64,000 nucleotides of DNA from Oscheius sp. JU75 (GCA_037178855.1 JASJZC010000001.1:5580001-5644000), one strand, 5' to 3'. Positions 10,862 through 23,284 are shown, counted from the stretch's first letter. Notes: generated by a model from the sequence alone, not told the origin. Translations and numbers: made by a program.

Positions 10862-12736
10862 TTAATATGTTTGAACATAAACACGTCTTATTTTCTCCTT
10901 TTTGTTTTTGTTGAAATGCTTCTTGGAAGATTCAGGATCAACAGAAGTTGGTACGACAGTACCCGATGGCTGGAACGGCAGATGTCCTCTGCCAGTCTTG
11001 ACATGAGCAGATGCGGTGTCAGCCACGAAGAAATTGGTCTCCACCCGCTTGTCCACTGTGGAATGTCCGTGCAGAAGACCTCGTTTCTCCAATTGTGACA
11101 ACTGAACTCGTCCTGTTGTCGATGGGGCTAAGTCAGCAGGATAGGTAATCGAGTCAAACACTTCTTGGTCAACGGATGGTGGAGCAGCTACCCATTTGAC
11201 TCGCCCGTTCACAACATCCTTGATCAGCATTCGGGCAGACCGTGAGCAATCTGGTACTCCAGAAGCAGACATGAAGCCTCGCATGAACGCAAGAGCCGTT
11301 AGTAGGTTCACCGCTGATGGTTCTTCCGACTCTGGCAGCATGATAGAGTACTTGTGCTCCAAGAAGTTCAGCGGAACACGAGACAGCAGTAGTGCAGTCG
11401 GTTTAAAATGCTCTCGCATCTGATCAACCGGCAAAATACCTTGAAAAATCGTTATGAGCCGAAAATGAGGGGACCCTACCGTTCAAGAACATCTCATCTC
11501 TCCCAAAGGCGAACGAGGGCATGACGAGGCCAGGGCAATCGCACAAACATAGTTGGCTATCGATGTGGACTGTTTGGAAATGCCGAGTCTTTCCAGGAGT
11601 TGCCGAGACAGAAACTTTCTTCGAGCCAACGAGCTTGTTGATAGTGGAGCTCTTTCCGACGTTGGGATAGCCGACCATTCCGACAACGAGTTGGCGTTCC
11701 CCAGGAGCGCCCGTAACATGGCCTTGCCGCTTCAATCGTGAGGCGAGTTCGTGTGGATCATTAATGATTTCTCCGCATGACGGTCCAGCCACTGCATCAT
11801 CCCTCTCCTCCTCGATAGTTTCCAGCTGTTCCAAGGCGGACCTAAAAAAAGATGAGGTATACAACAACTAGAACAACTAACCAGAAAAGAGCCCGGATAT
11901 TCTGCGAGTCAAAGTACTCCTTCCAATACCGCATCTGTTCGGGAGCTAGGAGATCGGCCTTGTTGACCAGCAGTAGTACTTGTTTTGCTGGATCGACTTC
12001 CGTCACGTAGGCGGCAAGGTCCTTACTGTAGAAAAGCAACGGATTGCGAGCATCGACAATCTGCAAAATAACATATGAATAACAACAGGAATGACTCTAC
12101 CTGAACAACGATGTCGCTCCTTTCAACGACACGCCAAAGTTCACGCCACATGTCTGGATTCCTCTCGAATGGCGTCAAAGCCAAGCCGTCTACTTCTTGA
12201 AGCTCGGACAAGTTGTTGCGCCACTCCAGGAAGTTCTCATTCTCCAGGCGGGTCAGCTCTTCCGCATTGTTCCACTCGCTCTTATGAGGACGTCTCGGAA
12301 TGCGTAATCGGTGCTCGTACTCCTTCTGCAGCTCGATATTGTTCTTCAGATCAACACGCGTAGGCACAACGATTGCAGTCTCCCTGAAACATTGAAAGTT
12401 ACGCTACGCTAACGATTGCTACCGAATCAACTACAAACTAAGAACAAGAACACTCACTAACTTCTCGAGCACTCGGAAATGTTCCCGTTCGGCCGTGAAT
12501 TCGGTCCCAGCGAGCTGAGCCTTGGCGAGAAATTCCTCCAAGCTGGTCTCGTCCGTTACAGAGTCGATGTAGTGATTGATTTCCTTTTCCATGAAGGCAG
12601 GGTTTTCAATCTCATCTCCATCGTACTTGGCCCTTTGATGAGATCGTCGACTCTTCTCGCGCTCGTTGCTGAGCGTATTTCCTAGAGTTTTGTTCAAACC
12701 GGTCGGTTTCTTGTTTGACGGACGTCTTTTCGTCAT
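10862..12736 (-). CDS. lsg-1: Large-subunit GTPase 1, LSG1
   Basis: Five exons (12462-12736, 12101-12383, 11882-12060, 11480-11841, 10862-11439) encode 558 residues. It is a circularly permuted GTPase, visible as NKADLL (G4) before GYPNVGKSSTIN (G1) and DCPGLVMPSF (G3). Other family matches are AGTEFTAE, IPRRPHKSEWN, FLEWRNNL, PFERNPDMWRELWRV, ERSDIVVQIVDARNPLLF, and the basic C-terminus NKNKKEKIRRVY. The known role of LSG1 is cytoplasmic maturation of the 60S subunit, releasing the export adaptor NMD3. The human protein has an acidic insert between G4 and G1; here that linker is short. An ATTAAA overlaps the stop codon. RPL27 follows at 108 bp, so both products serve the 60S subunit. Confidence 0.96.
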
Positions 12737-13154
12737 CCTACAAGCAAAAATTACGTGAATTGCATGAAAAGACTTCAAGAACACGAAAAGAATTCAATTA
12801 GGGCGAGAAAAACAAATAAAACAGGCAAAAGAAAGAGTGAAAAATTTTAGGCGAAAACGAGAAATGGCTGCAGCTCAAATGACTACCGTAATCTAGTTCC
12901 GTGGCGGGACCGGGAACCCAGTCCTTTAACGTTTCTTCAACCAGTCTCTCTCTACAATTTTAATCGTGTTCCTTGTTTTGACTTACTCTTGATCACAGAA
13001 CCGTATAATTTTGTACTAAAAATAAAGCAGGCACACCGAAGAAAAGTTTTATTTATATTCCCGGCCGTAGACATAATGCATATCCCGGTTTTCGAGACGA
13101 TTCCTTGAGAATGTTCCATTTTTCAATACTCTACAACATTTTAACATTTTAGTA

Positions 13155-13406
13155 ATGAATCTGCTGCAAGTGCCTGTCCTCCGCCAGTTAGCCGTCAGAT
13201 GGAACTGCCCGTGGCACAGAAACAGCTTCCGGCCGACCTATTTTCCGTTCAAGATGCACGAAAAGCTCAACGTCAAGACTGTTGAAGCCCGAACAAAAAC
13301 ACGGGGAGGACGCCTAATGCTAATGAGACGAGTTCTACGCGAGCAAGAGTTTCTTGGCTACATCACGTCGCCTACAAAATCGACAAAACCATCGTATCCA
13401 CTGTGA
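13155..13406 (+). CDS. Small basic protein, probable mitochondrial ribosomal protein L34 (bL34m)
   Basis: A single exon encodes 83 residues. The N-terminus is Arg-containing with few acids, as in mitochondrial targeting peptides. The C-terminal half (KTRGGRLMLMRRVLREQEF) resembles the bL34 pattern of a Thr/Gly/Arg turn followed by a basic helix. Human MRPL34 has 92 residues, so the length fits. The acceptor ACATTTTAG ends two bases before the ATG, supporting both the start and trans-splicing. The similarity is short and the name is tentative. Confidence 0.5.
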   Translation: MNLLQVPVLRQLAVRWNCPWHRNSFRPTYFPFKMHEKLNVKTVEARTKTRGGRLMLMRRVLREQEFLGYITSPTKSTKPSYPL

Positions 13407-13715
13407 AGGCTTAGGAGTATGAAACTTACTATCCACTCTTTCTTTCTGGTTACATTAGAAAACTTTCACTACAGAAAGAGTTTATTGAGGGTGAAAATAA
13501 TGTTTATTTGTTGTGAGATAAACAAAATACAGGTGTGTGGAACGTTCAAAATTACTCGTAAAATCATGAAATCAGCGGCCGGCGTTACTGGAGGGTTACG
13601 AGGTTTATACGTTTTTTGGCTTTCGGTTCTCCGCTCTCAGTATGGTGCTGCTGCTGGTCGGACGACGGGATTCGCCTGAAGAGAAAAGGCCTTGCAAACG
13701 ATGCCTAAGAAGAAC

Positions 13716-15435
13716 TTACGAAGATACGGGACTGTTGTCTTCATTAGGTCTTTTCAAGAATCGAAGAAGTCCTCCAGCAGACGTCGTGGTTTTCGGAGTA
13801 TTCGGCACCGGTTTGGCAGTCGTGGGAGTGGAAGGGGCCGGAGCAGTACTGAGTGCAGGAGCCTCTTCTTCTAGAAAACCAGCAAATCGGGACAGGTAAA
13901 CGAGACATACCTTTGGGTTTCTTCTCCTTCTTCACCTTTTTCTTGACAAAATTTGGCGATTCGGGACATTGGGGCAGGTTTTCCAAATGGGTGACCTCCA
14001 CTCCAAGCTGATCAATCTTCAGCTTGAGATAGTGACAGTATCCTTCCATCGACGAGGCCACTATATTCTTGCCATCTCGAGACCAGGCAGCATCGCTCAT
14101 ATTGTTGTAGCTGATATTCTCGATTAGGGCCAGAGCCTGCGGATGCTGGCTGTCGTAGATGATCATTGATTCTCTAGTCAGTGCGAGCCAGATAACTCTG
14201 TAAGGAAGCCTAAAAACTACTTGTAGGCTGGTAAAAATTGACTCGGTACCCGGAATAGTTGACATTCGTATTTGGATCAAGTTCGAAGATGATGGGACAG
14301 AACCGTATGCAAAATGTGGGCTTGGGGGAAGGCAACAGCATGGCTGGACGATCCCTGAACTAGCCATCAGAACAGAAGACAGGACAACAAACTTTTCCAG
14401 CTCCCATCTTCTGAAAACGTAGGTGCAGTGAAAATCTTGAGATTTTACTTCTAGGCGACCAACTGGAGCTACAATGAGCTGGCCGCAGGGGGAGAAGGCG
14501 CAGTTGCGGGTGAAGGTGGTGAGCTGATCGTCGTGGAAGAGCTTGTATGTCTGGAACAAACACATCAGTGATGTTTTGCTAACTAAGAAACCTTGGCCTC
14601 GAGAGAGATCTGATTAAAGGCGATTTCCGGCAGCTCGCAGACTCCAAAACTGCGAAGACGCGTGCCTTTCTTGGCGCAGATGAGATCCATTCGTCGGTCC
14701 GTGGACATTGTCATGATGTACTTTCCGAGCGGATCGTAGGCAACACCGTTCGGGAAATGTCGGAGGTAGCTGACAATGAATTGACGCTTTCCTACAGTGA
14801 ACGAAAAGTTTACTCGAAGGCAAAAAGCATACCGGTGAGTGCCTCATGCACTTGTAAAGAGTCGTCGTTGGATACCGAGGCCAGGTATTTTCCACAATGC
14901 GAAAAATCTAAGGCAGTCACGTCGCTCTCGTGATTGAATACCTAGATTGGAGGATTTTTTAGGGCGAGCATGATGGTTACCCTCACGCGAACCCAATTTT
15001 CCTTGTTTTGGGGAAAATCTTCGGCCGGAGGAGTTGTACAGGGTTGATCGGACAGTTGCCAGACAGAGATGCGTCCGTGGACATCGCCAGAAGCTAGGAT
15101 ATCGCCTAAAATGTCAATTCGTCATGTTGATGTTGGCGATGAGCTCACATTCGGGATTCTGTGAGAATTTCACTTGATTGATGGCCGCGTTGTGTCCTTC
15201 GAGATTGGCCACAAAGTTTACGCATATGGGAATTCTATCATCTTGCTCGTCATAGTTGAAATCCCATATTCGCACCTGAAATAGCCAGTTTATTTGTACA
15301 AAATCTCGAGCAAACCTCGTTTTGGACGCTGACTGTGGCGATCCTGTAATGACCGTTCTTTTTCACGGGGTGAATGTCAACAGATAGCAGAGCCTTTCGG
15401 TCATGGTAAAAAATCTCTGGCATGTAGTGCATCAT
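13716..15435 (-). CDS. Chromatin assembly factor 1 p60 subunit (CHAF1B-like), WD40 protein
   Basis: The protein starts MMHYMPEIFYHDRKALLSVD and carries WD40 repeats: VRIWDFNYDE, EGHNAAINQVKFS, ILASGDVHGRISVWQLSD, NHESDVTALDFS, KYLASVSNDDSLQVHE. Later come the p60-specific segments YIMTMSTDRRMDLI, CAFSPCGQLIVAPVGR, TYVFRR, LPYRVIWLALTRESMIIYD and SDAAWSRDGKNIVASSMEGY. These align in order with human CAF-1 p60. The C-terminus is a Pro/Thr-rich tail ending LLRFLKRPNEDNSPVSS. One intron (donor GTTTGT, near 14380) is about 38 bp and must be removed to keep frame. Known role: with p150 and RbAp48, deposits H3-H4 on newly replicated DNA in the nucleus, bound to ASF1 and PCNA. Confidence 0.9.
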
Positions 15436-16266
15436 CTTTCCTCGTTTGGCTCAGACGGCTTGCATGAAGCCGAATGACTATTCTGCAAACAACTTCTTGA
15501 GAAAACATAATAAAATTCGAAGAGAGAAGTAGGGAAAACATTTCGGTTAATCACAAATGACAAAAATTTCGATTTCGCGCGCTTATTGCCATCTGAGCGC
15601 GTTGACGGCGAGTGTGACAACCGTAAAAGCACGGCCCTTGTCCGAATGAACGGCTTAGTGTAGAAAAGACGGGTTCGGGCTCCGAGGAGAGCAAAAAAGC
15701 TTTTTGGTCGAACATAAAGGAGGATACGCTACCATATAGTCTGTCCAGCTGAAAAGTTGAAAACGCAGTCCTTCAGCATTGTTCGTGGCGGGACCCTTTT
15801 TCACTGAATGGACCCAAAATTAATAAAAACCAACAAGAAATATACGATTACACCGGCGTAATGTTTTTCATGTTTTTCGTCGGTTTTTAATGCATCTGAG
15901 TTCTGAACGTTCAATACGAGATCATCGAGCATTGGAAGCCGAGTTACGAAGATACAGCGGAAATGGTTCGTTGGAAGTCGCAACATGAGTCCGAGGAGTC
16001 ACCCACAAGAAAGTGCTGCTGACGAAGAAGTACCAGTACTGAAGCAAAAAACTAGCGAAATGGTGGCAGGATACAAATGCTCAGATGACTCAGCTTGACA
16101 GGTCACATTTTTTCAAATTGACCTGTTTTGTAAAGTGAAGGTGGTGGTTGAGAGTGGAAAGTGGTCGCGCCTAGCTGATGTCTCAAGCAACAGTATACAA
16201 AAATCTTATTTACTCGGTTGGAGGAACTGTACAATCCGTAAACTACAATATATCCGTATAGCTGTT
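15436..16266. other. Intergenic, no gene seen
   Basis: The 831 bp between the CHAF1B start and the SOD2 stop hold no exon-like open frame with splice sites. No repeat was recognised. Confidence 0.45.
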
Positions 16267-17038
16267 CTATCCACGGGCACTGGCATAGCGCTCGCTGATA
16301 TTCTTCCAGTTGGCGATCTTCCAGATAGCCTTGATGTAGTCGGGGCGAACATTCTTATACTGGAGGTAGTAGGCGTGCTCCCAGACGTCAATTCCGAACA
16401 GAGGGATAAGGCCGGTCGTAGCCTCGAGCGGATCCTGGTTAGCACAGGTGGCGATCTAAACCGGATTGTGATAATTTCTAGACAAAAAACAAACGCGGAG
16501 ATTCTTTCTCTTAGGGCAGTATCCGAGCCAGCCCCATCCGGATCCCTGGACACCGGTTGAGGCGGTCGAGAGCGACTCCTGCATCTTTTCCAGCGAGCCG
16601 AAATCCTTCTGTAAAGAGAAATTGGCAAGAAAATGGCGTAAGCATACCTTGATAGCCTCCATGAGCTCCTTGCTCGGCTCCCCACCATCCTTGGCCAAGT
16701 TGGTCCAGAAGATGCTGTGATTGATATGACCACCGCCGTTGAATTTCAGTCCGCTCTGGAGGTTGATGGCCTCCTTCACATTTCCTGTTAAACACATATT
16801 GTTAGTCAGAAGTGATCTTACCTTTAGAGACAGCATCACACAGCTTCTCTTCGATCTGGTTCAGGTTGTTGACATAGGTGGCGTGGTGCTTCTGATGATG
16901 GAGCTGCATGATTTCGGCCGAAATCACGGGCTCCAGGGCATTGTAGTCGTACGGCAGATCGGGCAGGGTGTGCTTGGCCCGAACACTGCTAGCGGCGATT
17001 CCGGGGACGCGAAGAGAAGAACGAAGAGCAGACAGCAT
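16267..17038 (-). CDS. sod-2: Mitochondrial Mn superoxide dismutase
   Basis: Four exons (16822-17038, 16648-16784, 16495-16608, 16267-16455) encode 218 residues; the human enzyme has 222. An N-terminal targeting peptide ([11 protein letters not shown], Arg-rich) precedes the mature start near [14 protein letters not shown]. Metal ligands are visible in [10 protein letters not shown] and in [11 protein letters not shown] (Asp and His). Gly/Gln pattern residues ANQDPLE and GWGWLGY support manganese type. It converts superoxide to hydrogen peroxide and oxygen in the mitochondrial matrix as a tetramer. Nematodes often have two paralogues (sod-2 and sod-3); only one is in this window. Confidence 0.97.
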
Positions 17039-17435
17039 CTGGAAACGAGTCTCTGGCAAATTACGGTGAAATAGTTGTTTTGAGGTTCGGCAGTCTGAAT
17101 GTTGTTTTCACTTGTAAACAGATTGTCTGTTCAAAAACTATTAGAGAAAATAGCTTATTAGGATGTTTTGACTCTTGTGCTAAGAGCGATGAACAGGAAA
17201 CTTTCTGAGTAAAGGCAATAGACAAAATGATATAAAAAGGGACGGAAAAGAGGAACATGTTGCTAGAGAAGGGAAAATAAACAAGTTGTTTGTTCAAAAA
17301 CCGTGCACTTTCGGGCTACAGTAATCCTTTCGGTCCTTTAGATAAATGGGGCACGCTTTCGGGCCATTTTTAAACTTTCCTTGCCGTCTTATTCCTTTTA
17401 CTTCTTTCTTGCAAATGAAAGTTTCTGAATTTCAG
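17039..17435. other. Intergenic between divergent sod-2 and WDR75 genes
   Basis: About 400 bp separate the two divergent start codons, so promoters of both should lie here. No coding exon is seen. AATTTCAG directly before the ATG at 17436 is a likely trans-splice acceptor for the plus-strand gene. Confidence 0.45.
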
Positions 17436-20400
17436 ATGGCACACTGGAAAGAGCGACTCTTTCCGGGAATTCCTATAGAAAATGTGGCCTTCAGTAGAGA
17501 TAACAGGTACGTCTCTGCTTTTTTGTTTGCTAAAACGCATTTTTCAGAATTATTGCAACTTCTTCCAAGCATACAGTCACATTGTTCCAGTACAAGACGA
17601 GAAATGACCCGATTCACGTGGAATGCAGCTCTCCCGTGGTCTCGGTATGCTTCAACTCGGCAGATGAGGTAGCTTTCCAAGTTCCCTTTGAGAAATGCTC
17701 TTGTTCAGTTTGTTACAGTGACTGTGGACGGAGAAATGACGTCCTGGGAACTCCAGAATGATGATGTTGTAAAGAAGAGCTCGCGACGGGTAACAGCTTT
17801 CCCTGTGAAGTAAGTTTCTCCTTCATTTTCACTCCTTGTGATTTTCAGAAATGTCGTCTGGAGTCACTCCAAGAAACATTCCGCTTGGGTGACAGAGGCC
17901 GAGAAAGATTCTGAAAATGATACTCTCAGCGTCCTGATGAACGACCAAACACTCGAGGCTATTGACACGGTGCCGCGTAATCTTCGCAAAGACCAGGTCG
18001 CCATATCTGTCAGTTTTCCAACTATTTTTTGAATTCATTCAATGTTTTAGGGTAAGTTTGTGGCCCACTGCAGCGGCAAAAATGTCACAAAGATCCAGCT
18101 GGAGCGCGAGGAGGACGGCGAGAGCAAGGAAGTTTTCACACATAACTCAATTTTATTAGGTAACGTTTTTTGTCACTGAAATATTGGGGTTTTCTAGGCT
18201 TGACAGCTGAAGAAAATGAGAAAAACGTCTTCGAGCGAGTCGCGGTTTATGGAGACACCATCGCTGCTTCTTTGGCCTTCGGGAAAGTCTACATTTGGTG
18301 AGATTTCTGCAAAATTTCGTTTTTAAAGCCCATCGTTATAGGAGCAATCTTGGAGATAAACCGTTCACATTGACCTCTGCCTACACGCTTCATTGGCACA
18401 AGGTGAGATCTTTTTTTCTTCAGAATCCAACAAAAGTTTTAGGTATCCGCTCCGATGGTTATCACACCTTACGACGGCTTGGTCAGTGCTGGAGCCGAGA
18501 CAGTTCTGTGCAAATGGACCTTGAAGGGCGAAAAGAGGCCCACCTTGCTCAGTCGACTACAAGCAGCCGTGACCGGTGTCGTGCTCTCAGACGACGGATC
18601 TTTGGTCGCTCTTCTGATGGGTATCTTGGCTATCATTTGCATATACACTACTTATTTTCAGAGGATAATAGTCTTCACATTGCTGTGCTCTCCTCTATGG
18701 CCATTAGCCATTCGCTGCCGACAATCACCTACAGTACTCGATGTCCGCAGTCAGTTTTCACCAGGCAAGTTGTTCTAAATGTTTAATTGATGAAATTTTT
18801 CAGCGATTCTCAAGTTCCTGACTCGGTTGTGATGAATGGCACGCCGGGCTGGATCCAGTGGTTCGATTTGAGCTCCGGAGGTACAAGGGAACAGGTATGT
18901 AATCCATTTTCGGATCGCTGACAATCGACGAAAATGAGTCACTCCATCATATTCGTCGATTTGTAATACCGTTAATTGCAGGCCTGTCTCTCTATGGACA
19001 ACGCAGTCGAAGGTGATGTTGACAACGGCCGACTGGACCAGACTTACTACCAACTTGAGAAAGTCACCCTCTGCCCGAAGTCTGCGGCCTCGTTGGAAGC
19101 TTTAGTCAATTTTCCTCAGGATTACGTAAGTTTATCTCTCTCATTCAAAACGCGAAAACCGTTCAGAAACGTCTTCGGTTCTGGAAAAGGACTTCGGATC
19201 TTGACGCGGAAATTGTCAACGAGGTCTCGGTCCCGCTCGACACACAATTTGTTAGCGGGTGTTGTGATTCTCCAGATCTAGACGAGGTTTGCTTCTGCAC
19301 GTTTCCTTCATGTGCTCGCCATTTTCAGCTATTCATCACGTGTGGAGGATCCAGTGCGATTACTCTGTGGAAGCCGAACGAGGATAGAACCGGCTGGTTC
19401 AAGGATGCCGCTCGGAGCAAGAGAACTTGGCAGGTAATCCCGCCCCCACTTTCGGAAAACTATTCCATTCTCTTAGAAAATTCCAATCACAGCTGTCTCT
19501 TCAATCTCGTCGAAAGGAGTCTGGGCCTCAGCGCATAAAAGTCAAGAAAACTGCCACATTGTATTGTGGAATGTATCAGAAGTGAGTCTTTTTTCACGGA
19601 CCAACAACTCCTTACCTAGATGACAGTTCTCGAGTCTTTCCGAACAGACGGCATTCTGAATTCTCTTGAATGGGCCACGAACTCGCTTGTCCTTATCTCC
19701 ACATCAAATTCGGTCACCTGCTGGAATTTGGAGACGTTGTCGCCCAAATGGATTGTCGAGCAACCGCTCGACTGTCATGTGAGCAGCTTGGGCTGTTTCG
19801 GATGGGAAAACAATCACGGTTAGCTTGTTTTTTGTGATTATTTTCAAGTTTTTGTAAGTTGCTTTCTGTAGAGATTTTTAAGATGAGAAAGAATATGCAT
19901 TCATATTAGAGGTTCCCGGCAATCAAACAAAGCTACAGCCCTTCAAAGTTTTAGTAAACTGTTTGTGTATTGGTAAGAGGCGTCATTCAAACCAGACGAC
20001 CCGGGTTCGATCCCTGTTGCAAAGAAATCTTCTGAACAAACTAGTTCAAGAAGAAAAAGACGAAAAATAAAGAGATGTACAAGATCCATGGTCTCAATGC
20101 AACGATAATCAACCTAGTTTGTCTAATATTCATCGCTTTTCAGTTATACAATTTGATCCATCTACCGGTGCTCTTTTGGATTCCGTCAAGTTCACCTCCA
20201 ACATCGAGTCGCTAGTGGCCGTCAAGTACAGGAACGGTCTTGCCCTCGTTGCTAAAACTGAAAAAGTAGGTATCTTCTCATTTTTAACATTAAAATCGTT
20301 TTCAGGGGCTAGCCATGCTGAGTTCGGTTGAAGATCACGACGCCAATCGAGTCCAGATCACCAAAGAGACCCCTTTCAGTCGTCTCGCAACCATTCCTTC

Positions 20401-20554
20401 GGCTACGGCTGTAACACGTACTGCGAAGGTCCGTGTGACGACGACTCAAAATGTCATGAAACTGCTAGATGCTCCCTGTCATGCTCTCCCACCTCTTTCC
20501 CATCTTGCTCCCCTATTCATTTCCAGTTGTCTGGCTCCTCCCTGTGATGCCTAG
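17436..20554 (+). CDS. WDR75 / UTP17-like WD-repeat protein of the small-subunit processome
   Basis: About a dozen short exons join into a WD-repeat protein of roughly 750-800 residues. Recognisable blades include TASSKHTVTLFQYKTRNDP, SVCFNSADEFVTVTVDGEM, RVAVYGDTIAASLAFGKVYIW, LVSAGAETVLCKWTL, LSDDGSLVALLMEDNSLHIA, ELFITCGGSSAITLWKP and SLEWATNSLVLISTSNSVTCW. The late C-terminal motif DAPCHALPPLSHLAPLFISS matches the WDR75 signature around HTPAHVLPSAAFLC in human. WDR75 acts in the nucleolus with the t-UTP group in rRNA transcription and 18S processing. The start chosen is the ATG just after AATTTCAG; an in-frame ATG lies 24 bp upstream. The intron near 19.82-20.14 kb holds a tRNA-like relic. 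Confidence 0.85.
19955..20022 (+). repeat. tRNA-like relic in WDR75 intron
   Basis: TATTGGTAAGAGGCG resembles an A box and GGGTTCGATCCCTG is a strong B box 30 bases on. The acceptor stem is not paired, so it is probably a pseudogene or SINE head and not a working tRNA. Confidence 0.45.
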
Positions 20555-21678
20555 TCACATTGTTGTTTCCTGTTGTTATAAATTGTTGAGTTTTCTTCGA
20601 CTGGAGTAATGCTTTCGAAGGCCATTGTTAACAGCTAAGGAGATTTTCCAGGGATCCAAGTTTGTAAAAGAGAAATCTTTTAGGGTTGCGAAGGCGACTG
20701 TCCTAAATGCAACATGCGAGTACCAAAGTAGCTGGAACTCTTCTTCCACAGCCTAGTCGCCGATCTGGAATTTTGTGTTTGTTATCCATGGAAACTGCTA
20801 TAACATTTTGTTACCAATACAACTGGTCTTGCTTCTAGTTTCAGCATAGTGACCCTTCCTGTTAAGACCAGGCATTAAATACTATAGGCTGTCGACTTGT
20901 TCAATAAAATGAAGAACCCGTTCGCTAACCTAATGATCAAGCTATACAGTGATCGAGACGTGAGCCTGAGTAAGCTATGGAGCCAAATGCGGAAGCATTG
21001 CATTTCGGACGAGAGAACGTAGACAACAACTGGCATCTGGCGGAGAACATGGCAAGCTTTAGAAGTCTGTTCGGAAATTGGATTCAGAAACCCCATGAAA
21101 TGGTGCTGTACACTCATTCCGATGTTCCTCTATCCGAACTATTGAATTCGACAGAATTAATCCGTGCTCGTCACAGAGATTCTTGAGGTAAACTGTCTCG
21201 AAATCTTCATTATTATAGTTCTAGTCTATTCTCTGTGAATTTGTGTCAGTTTCAACATATAATGGTTCTGTTTGCAGAAGTAACAAACAGGGAGTTGGTC
21301 ATCTAAATGTACAGACTTTTCCGTTGGTTTTAAGAGCAACAGAAAGAGACATTCTGAAATCTAAAGAATTGACAAAAAATATTATAGACAATTCTATTTT
21401 AAATTGTCCTCGCGTCTCTGTCTGTGTGCGTGTGTCTGTCTTGAATTTTCTAATTAACCTTACAATCAGCTGTGAAAAAAAAATAAAAGACTATAAAAAC
21501 GGAATGCAATGGAAGAAGAAAAATTCGAGCCCTCTGCTTTCCACCGGTGGCGGGTTACTGTAATAGAAAATGTAGTATGCAGCTGCGCACAAGTTTAGGG
21601 ACAAGAAAAAGTATTTCGCCGACTCCTATAAAATATTTTTTCCTTTGAATCGTTGCAAACTCATTTTTCAGCTCCACT
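20555..21678. other. Intergenic stretch with a possible small ORF
   Basis: The 1.1 kb between WDR75 and the REC114-like gene has no clear exon set. A 69-codon frame at 20977-21186 (MEPNAEALHFGRENVD at its start) follows a weak acceptor and has fairly normal composition. No motif was recognised and it may be chance. A T-rich stretch ending TTTTTCAG lies just before the next gene. Confidence 0.35.
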
Positions 21679-22900
21679 ATGAATCCGGCGGAAAGAGAGT
21701 GGCCGCTGAACAAACTCAGCATTCTAGAGCCACAGAGAGGAGTCTACGTTAGTTGTTCTTCTTTCTTTGATATCCTCATATTTCAGATGAACAACATCAC
21801 CCTCAAGATCCTGCTGCAAAAATGCAGTCTGATTGTCCTTCACGGAACAAAGCCACTGATACAGATCCCGCTGTCGGCCCCCAACTTGGTCGTAAAGTAT
21901 GTTTGATACCGTTTTTTTGTCATAAATCCTCTTCAGATCCCAGGCAAGCACCAGCTCGTTCTATGTTCACGCTGCTGGCAAGAAATGCGAGGAGAAGTTT
22001 CGTTTTCGTGTCCTCAGATTCCAGTTCGATGAGATTCAAGAAGTTCTCTCACGCTTCGTCCGGGTAGTGCAGGCGGTCAGAAGCAGCCAGGAGGATCTCT
22101 TCTGTTCCCAGAACAGCCAGCTCACATTCTCTCAAAGCTCTAATTACGATCATTGCGCCTCTCAGGGAAGCATGTCCGAGTTCTCGCAGCCGCCTACTAA
22201 TCATCTCTACAATCAGTATCCGCTGTCGCCCGCCTCGAATGGAGGTTGGCACTCTCCCGTCTCCGCGCAGCCTGCTCCTTACTCGGCCGTGAAGCTGAAT
22301 CCTTACGCAAGCTCTTACGAGCAGGACACCACCTCGTCAAACGGAAATGTTCAGACGATGCTGGATGACGGACCGAAATTCTCCCCTCTGAAGCTGCAGA
22401 AGCCTGTAGTCGCTCCAACGATTGTAGGGCTCCGTTCGCTCAACAATATGTGTACAATTTTAGGACCAAGGCTGTCAGACGGATCCGCAAACTTACGATG
22501 AAATCAGTCCAGAGGAGCTCACCAGCCTTATCGGTGTACTTACAGCCGACAAATCTTTCCAGATATTTGTACAGCGTGTCTGTAAGGTAAGCATTTTCAA
22601 ACTTTGCAACACAACATAGTCAAGAAACGAGTCAAGCTAAGGTGTTCTATTGATATCCCATACAGCAGTGAAACATTACGAACGTCAGCTACAAACATGT
22701 CCACATTCGTGAATTTTTAGGCTATGGATGACACCAATCCGGACCAGCAGGCTCACAAATCGGACGTCAACGAAGCTCCCCCACTCGAACCGCCTTCAGC
22801 CAAACGCCCGAAACTTGAACAAGACACCTCGACCGACGAAGGGCAAGATAGCCTTGCCGAAACCCTGGCCAAAGTAGACCGAATTTTGAATAGTTTTTAG
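21679..22900 (+). CDS. REC114-like (DSB-1/DSB-2 type) meiotic protein, tentative
   Basis: Exons start at 21679, 21787 and about 21938, and two more follow, the last one ending at 22900. The first 100 residues alternate beta-like strands (NNITLKILLQKCSLIVLHG, IPLSAPNLVV, KFRFRVLRFQFDEIQEVLSRF) and end in a helix, the order expected of the REC114 PH-like fold. A long Ser/Gln/Tyr-rich disordered middle follows. The C-terminal region has EELTSLIGVLTADKSFQIFV, which resembles the helical REC114 C-terminal motif that binds MEI4. A basic KRPKLEQ segment may be a nuclear signal. Family knowledge: REC114-MEI4 complexes promote SPO11 double-strand breaks; nematode members are divergent. TTTTTCAG sits 8 bp before the ATG. 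It could instead be an unrelated PH-like nuclear protein. Confidence 0.45.
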
Positions 22901-23284
22901 GTCACTCTAATAATTTCGGCCAGATACTTCCTGGTATCTGTCTCCCCCACCTTTCCGGCTGCTTTCGAGCAGCGTACGCAATGACGTACCCCCTTCCTCT
23001 CAAATTCCTTCTGATAACACAAATATTTTCGACAACTTAGTTGCCCATTTTATGTAAGCTTGTATTCTGTGATTTTCGTTGGCCTTATAAAGCCGTTTTC
23101 TTTTCTTAATCCTTTATTTCCGCTCATCAGATAGCTTCTCATACTCACTATCGATTTTCTTCTCAGATTTACCTCATCTGGTTCTTTACTCTTCCCTCAG
23201 TCCGATCATTTTCTTTTTATTTGCGAAAAAAAATCCTTTTTAGCCTTTTCGTTATTGATTAGACCTCATCAAGCTTATTCAGTC
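22901..23284. other. Intergenic, pyrimidine-rich
   Basis: The 384 bp between two same-strand genes contain no coding exon. The stretch is T/C-rich. Its length is somewhat long for a classic nematode operon spacer but does not exclude one. Confidence 0.4.

Noticed and set aside
16206-16733. 175-codon minus-strand frame across sod-2
   Set aside because: It is an alternative frame of the sod-2 exons and contains an sod-2 intron.
19955-20022. Functional tRNA gene
   Set aside because: A and B boxes are present but acceptor and anticodon stems do not pair.
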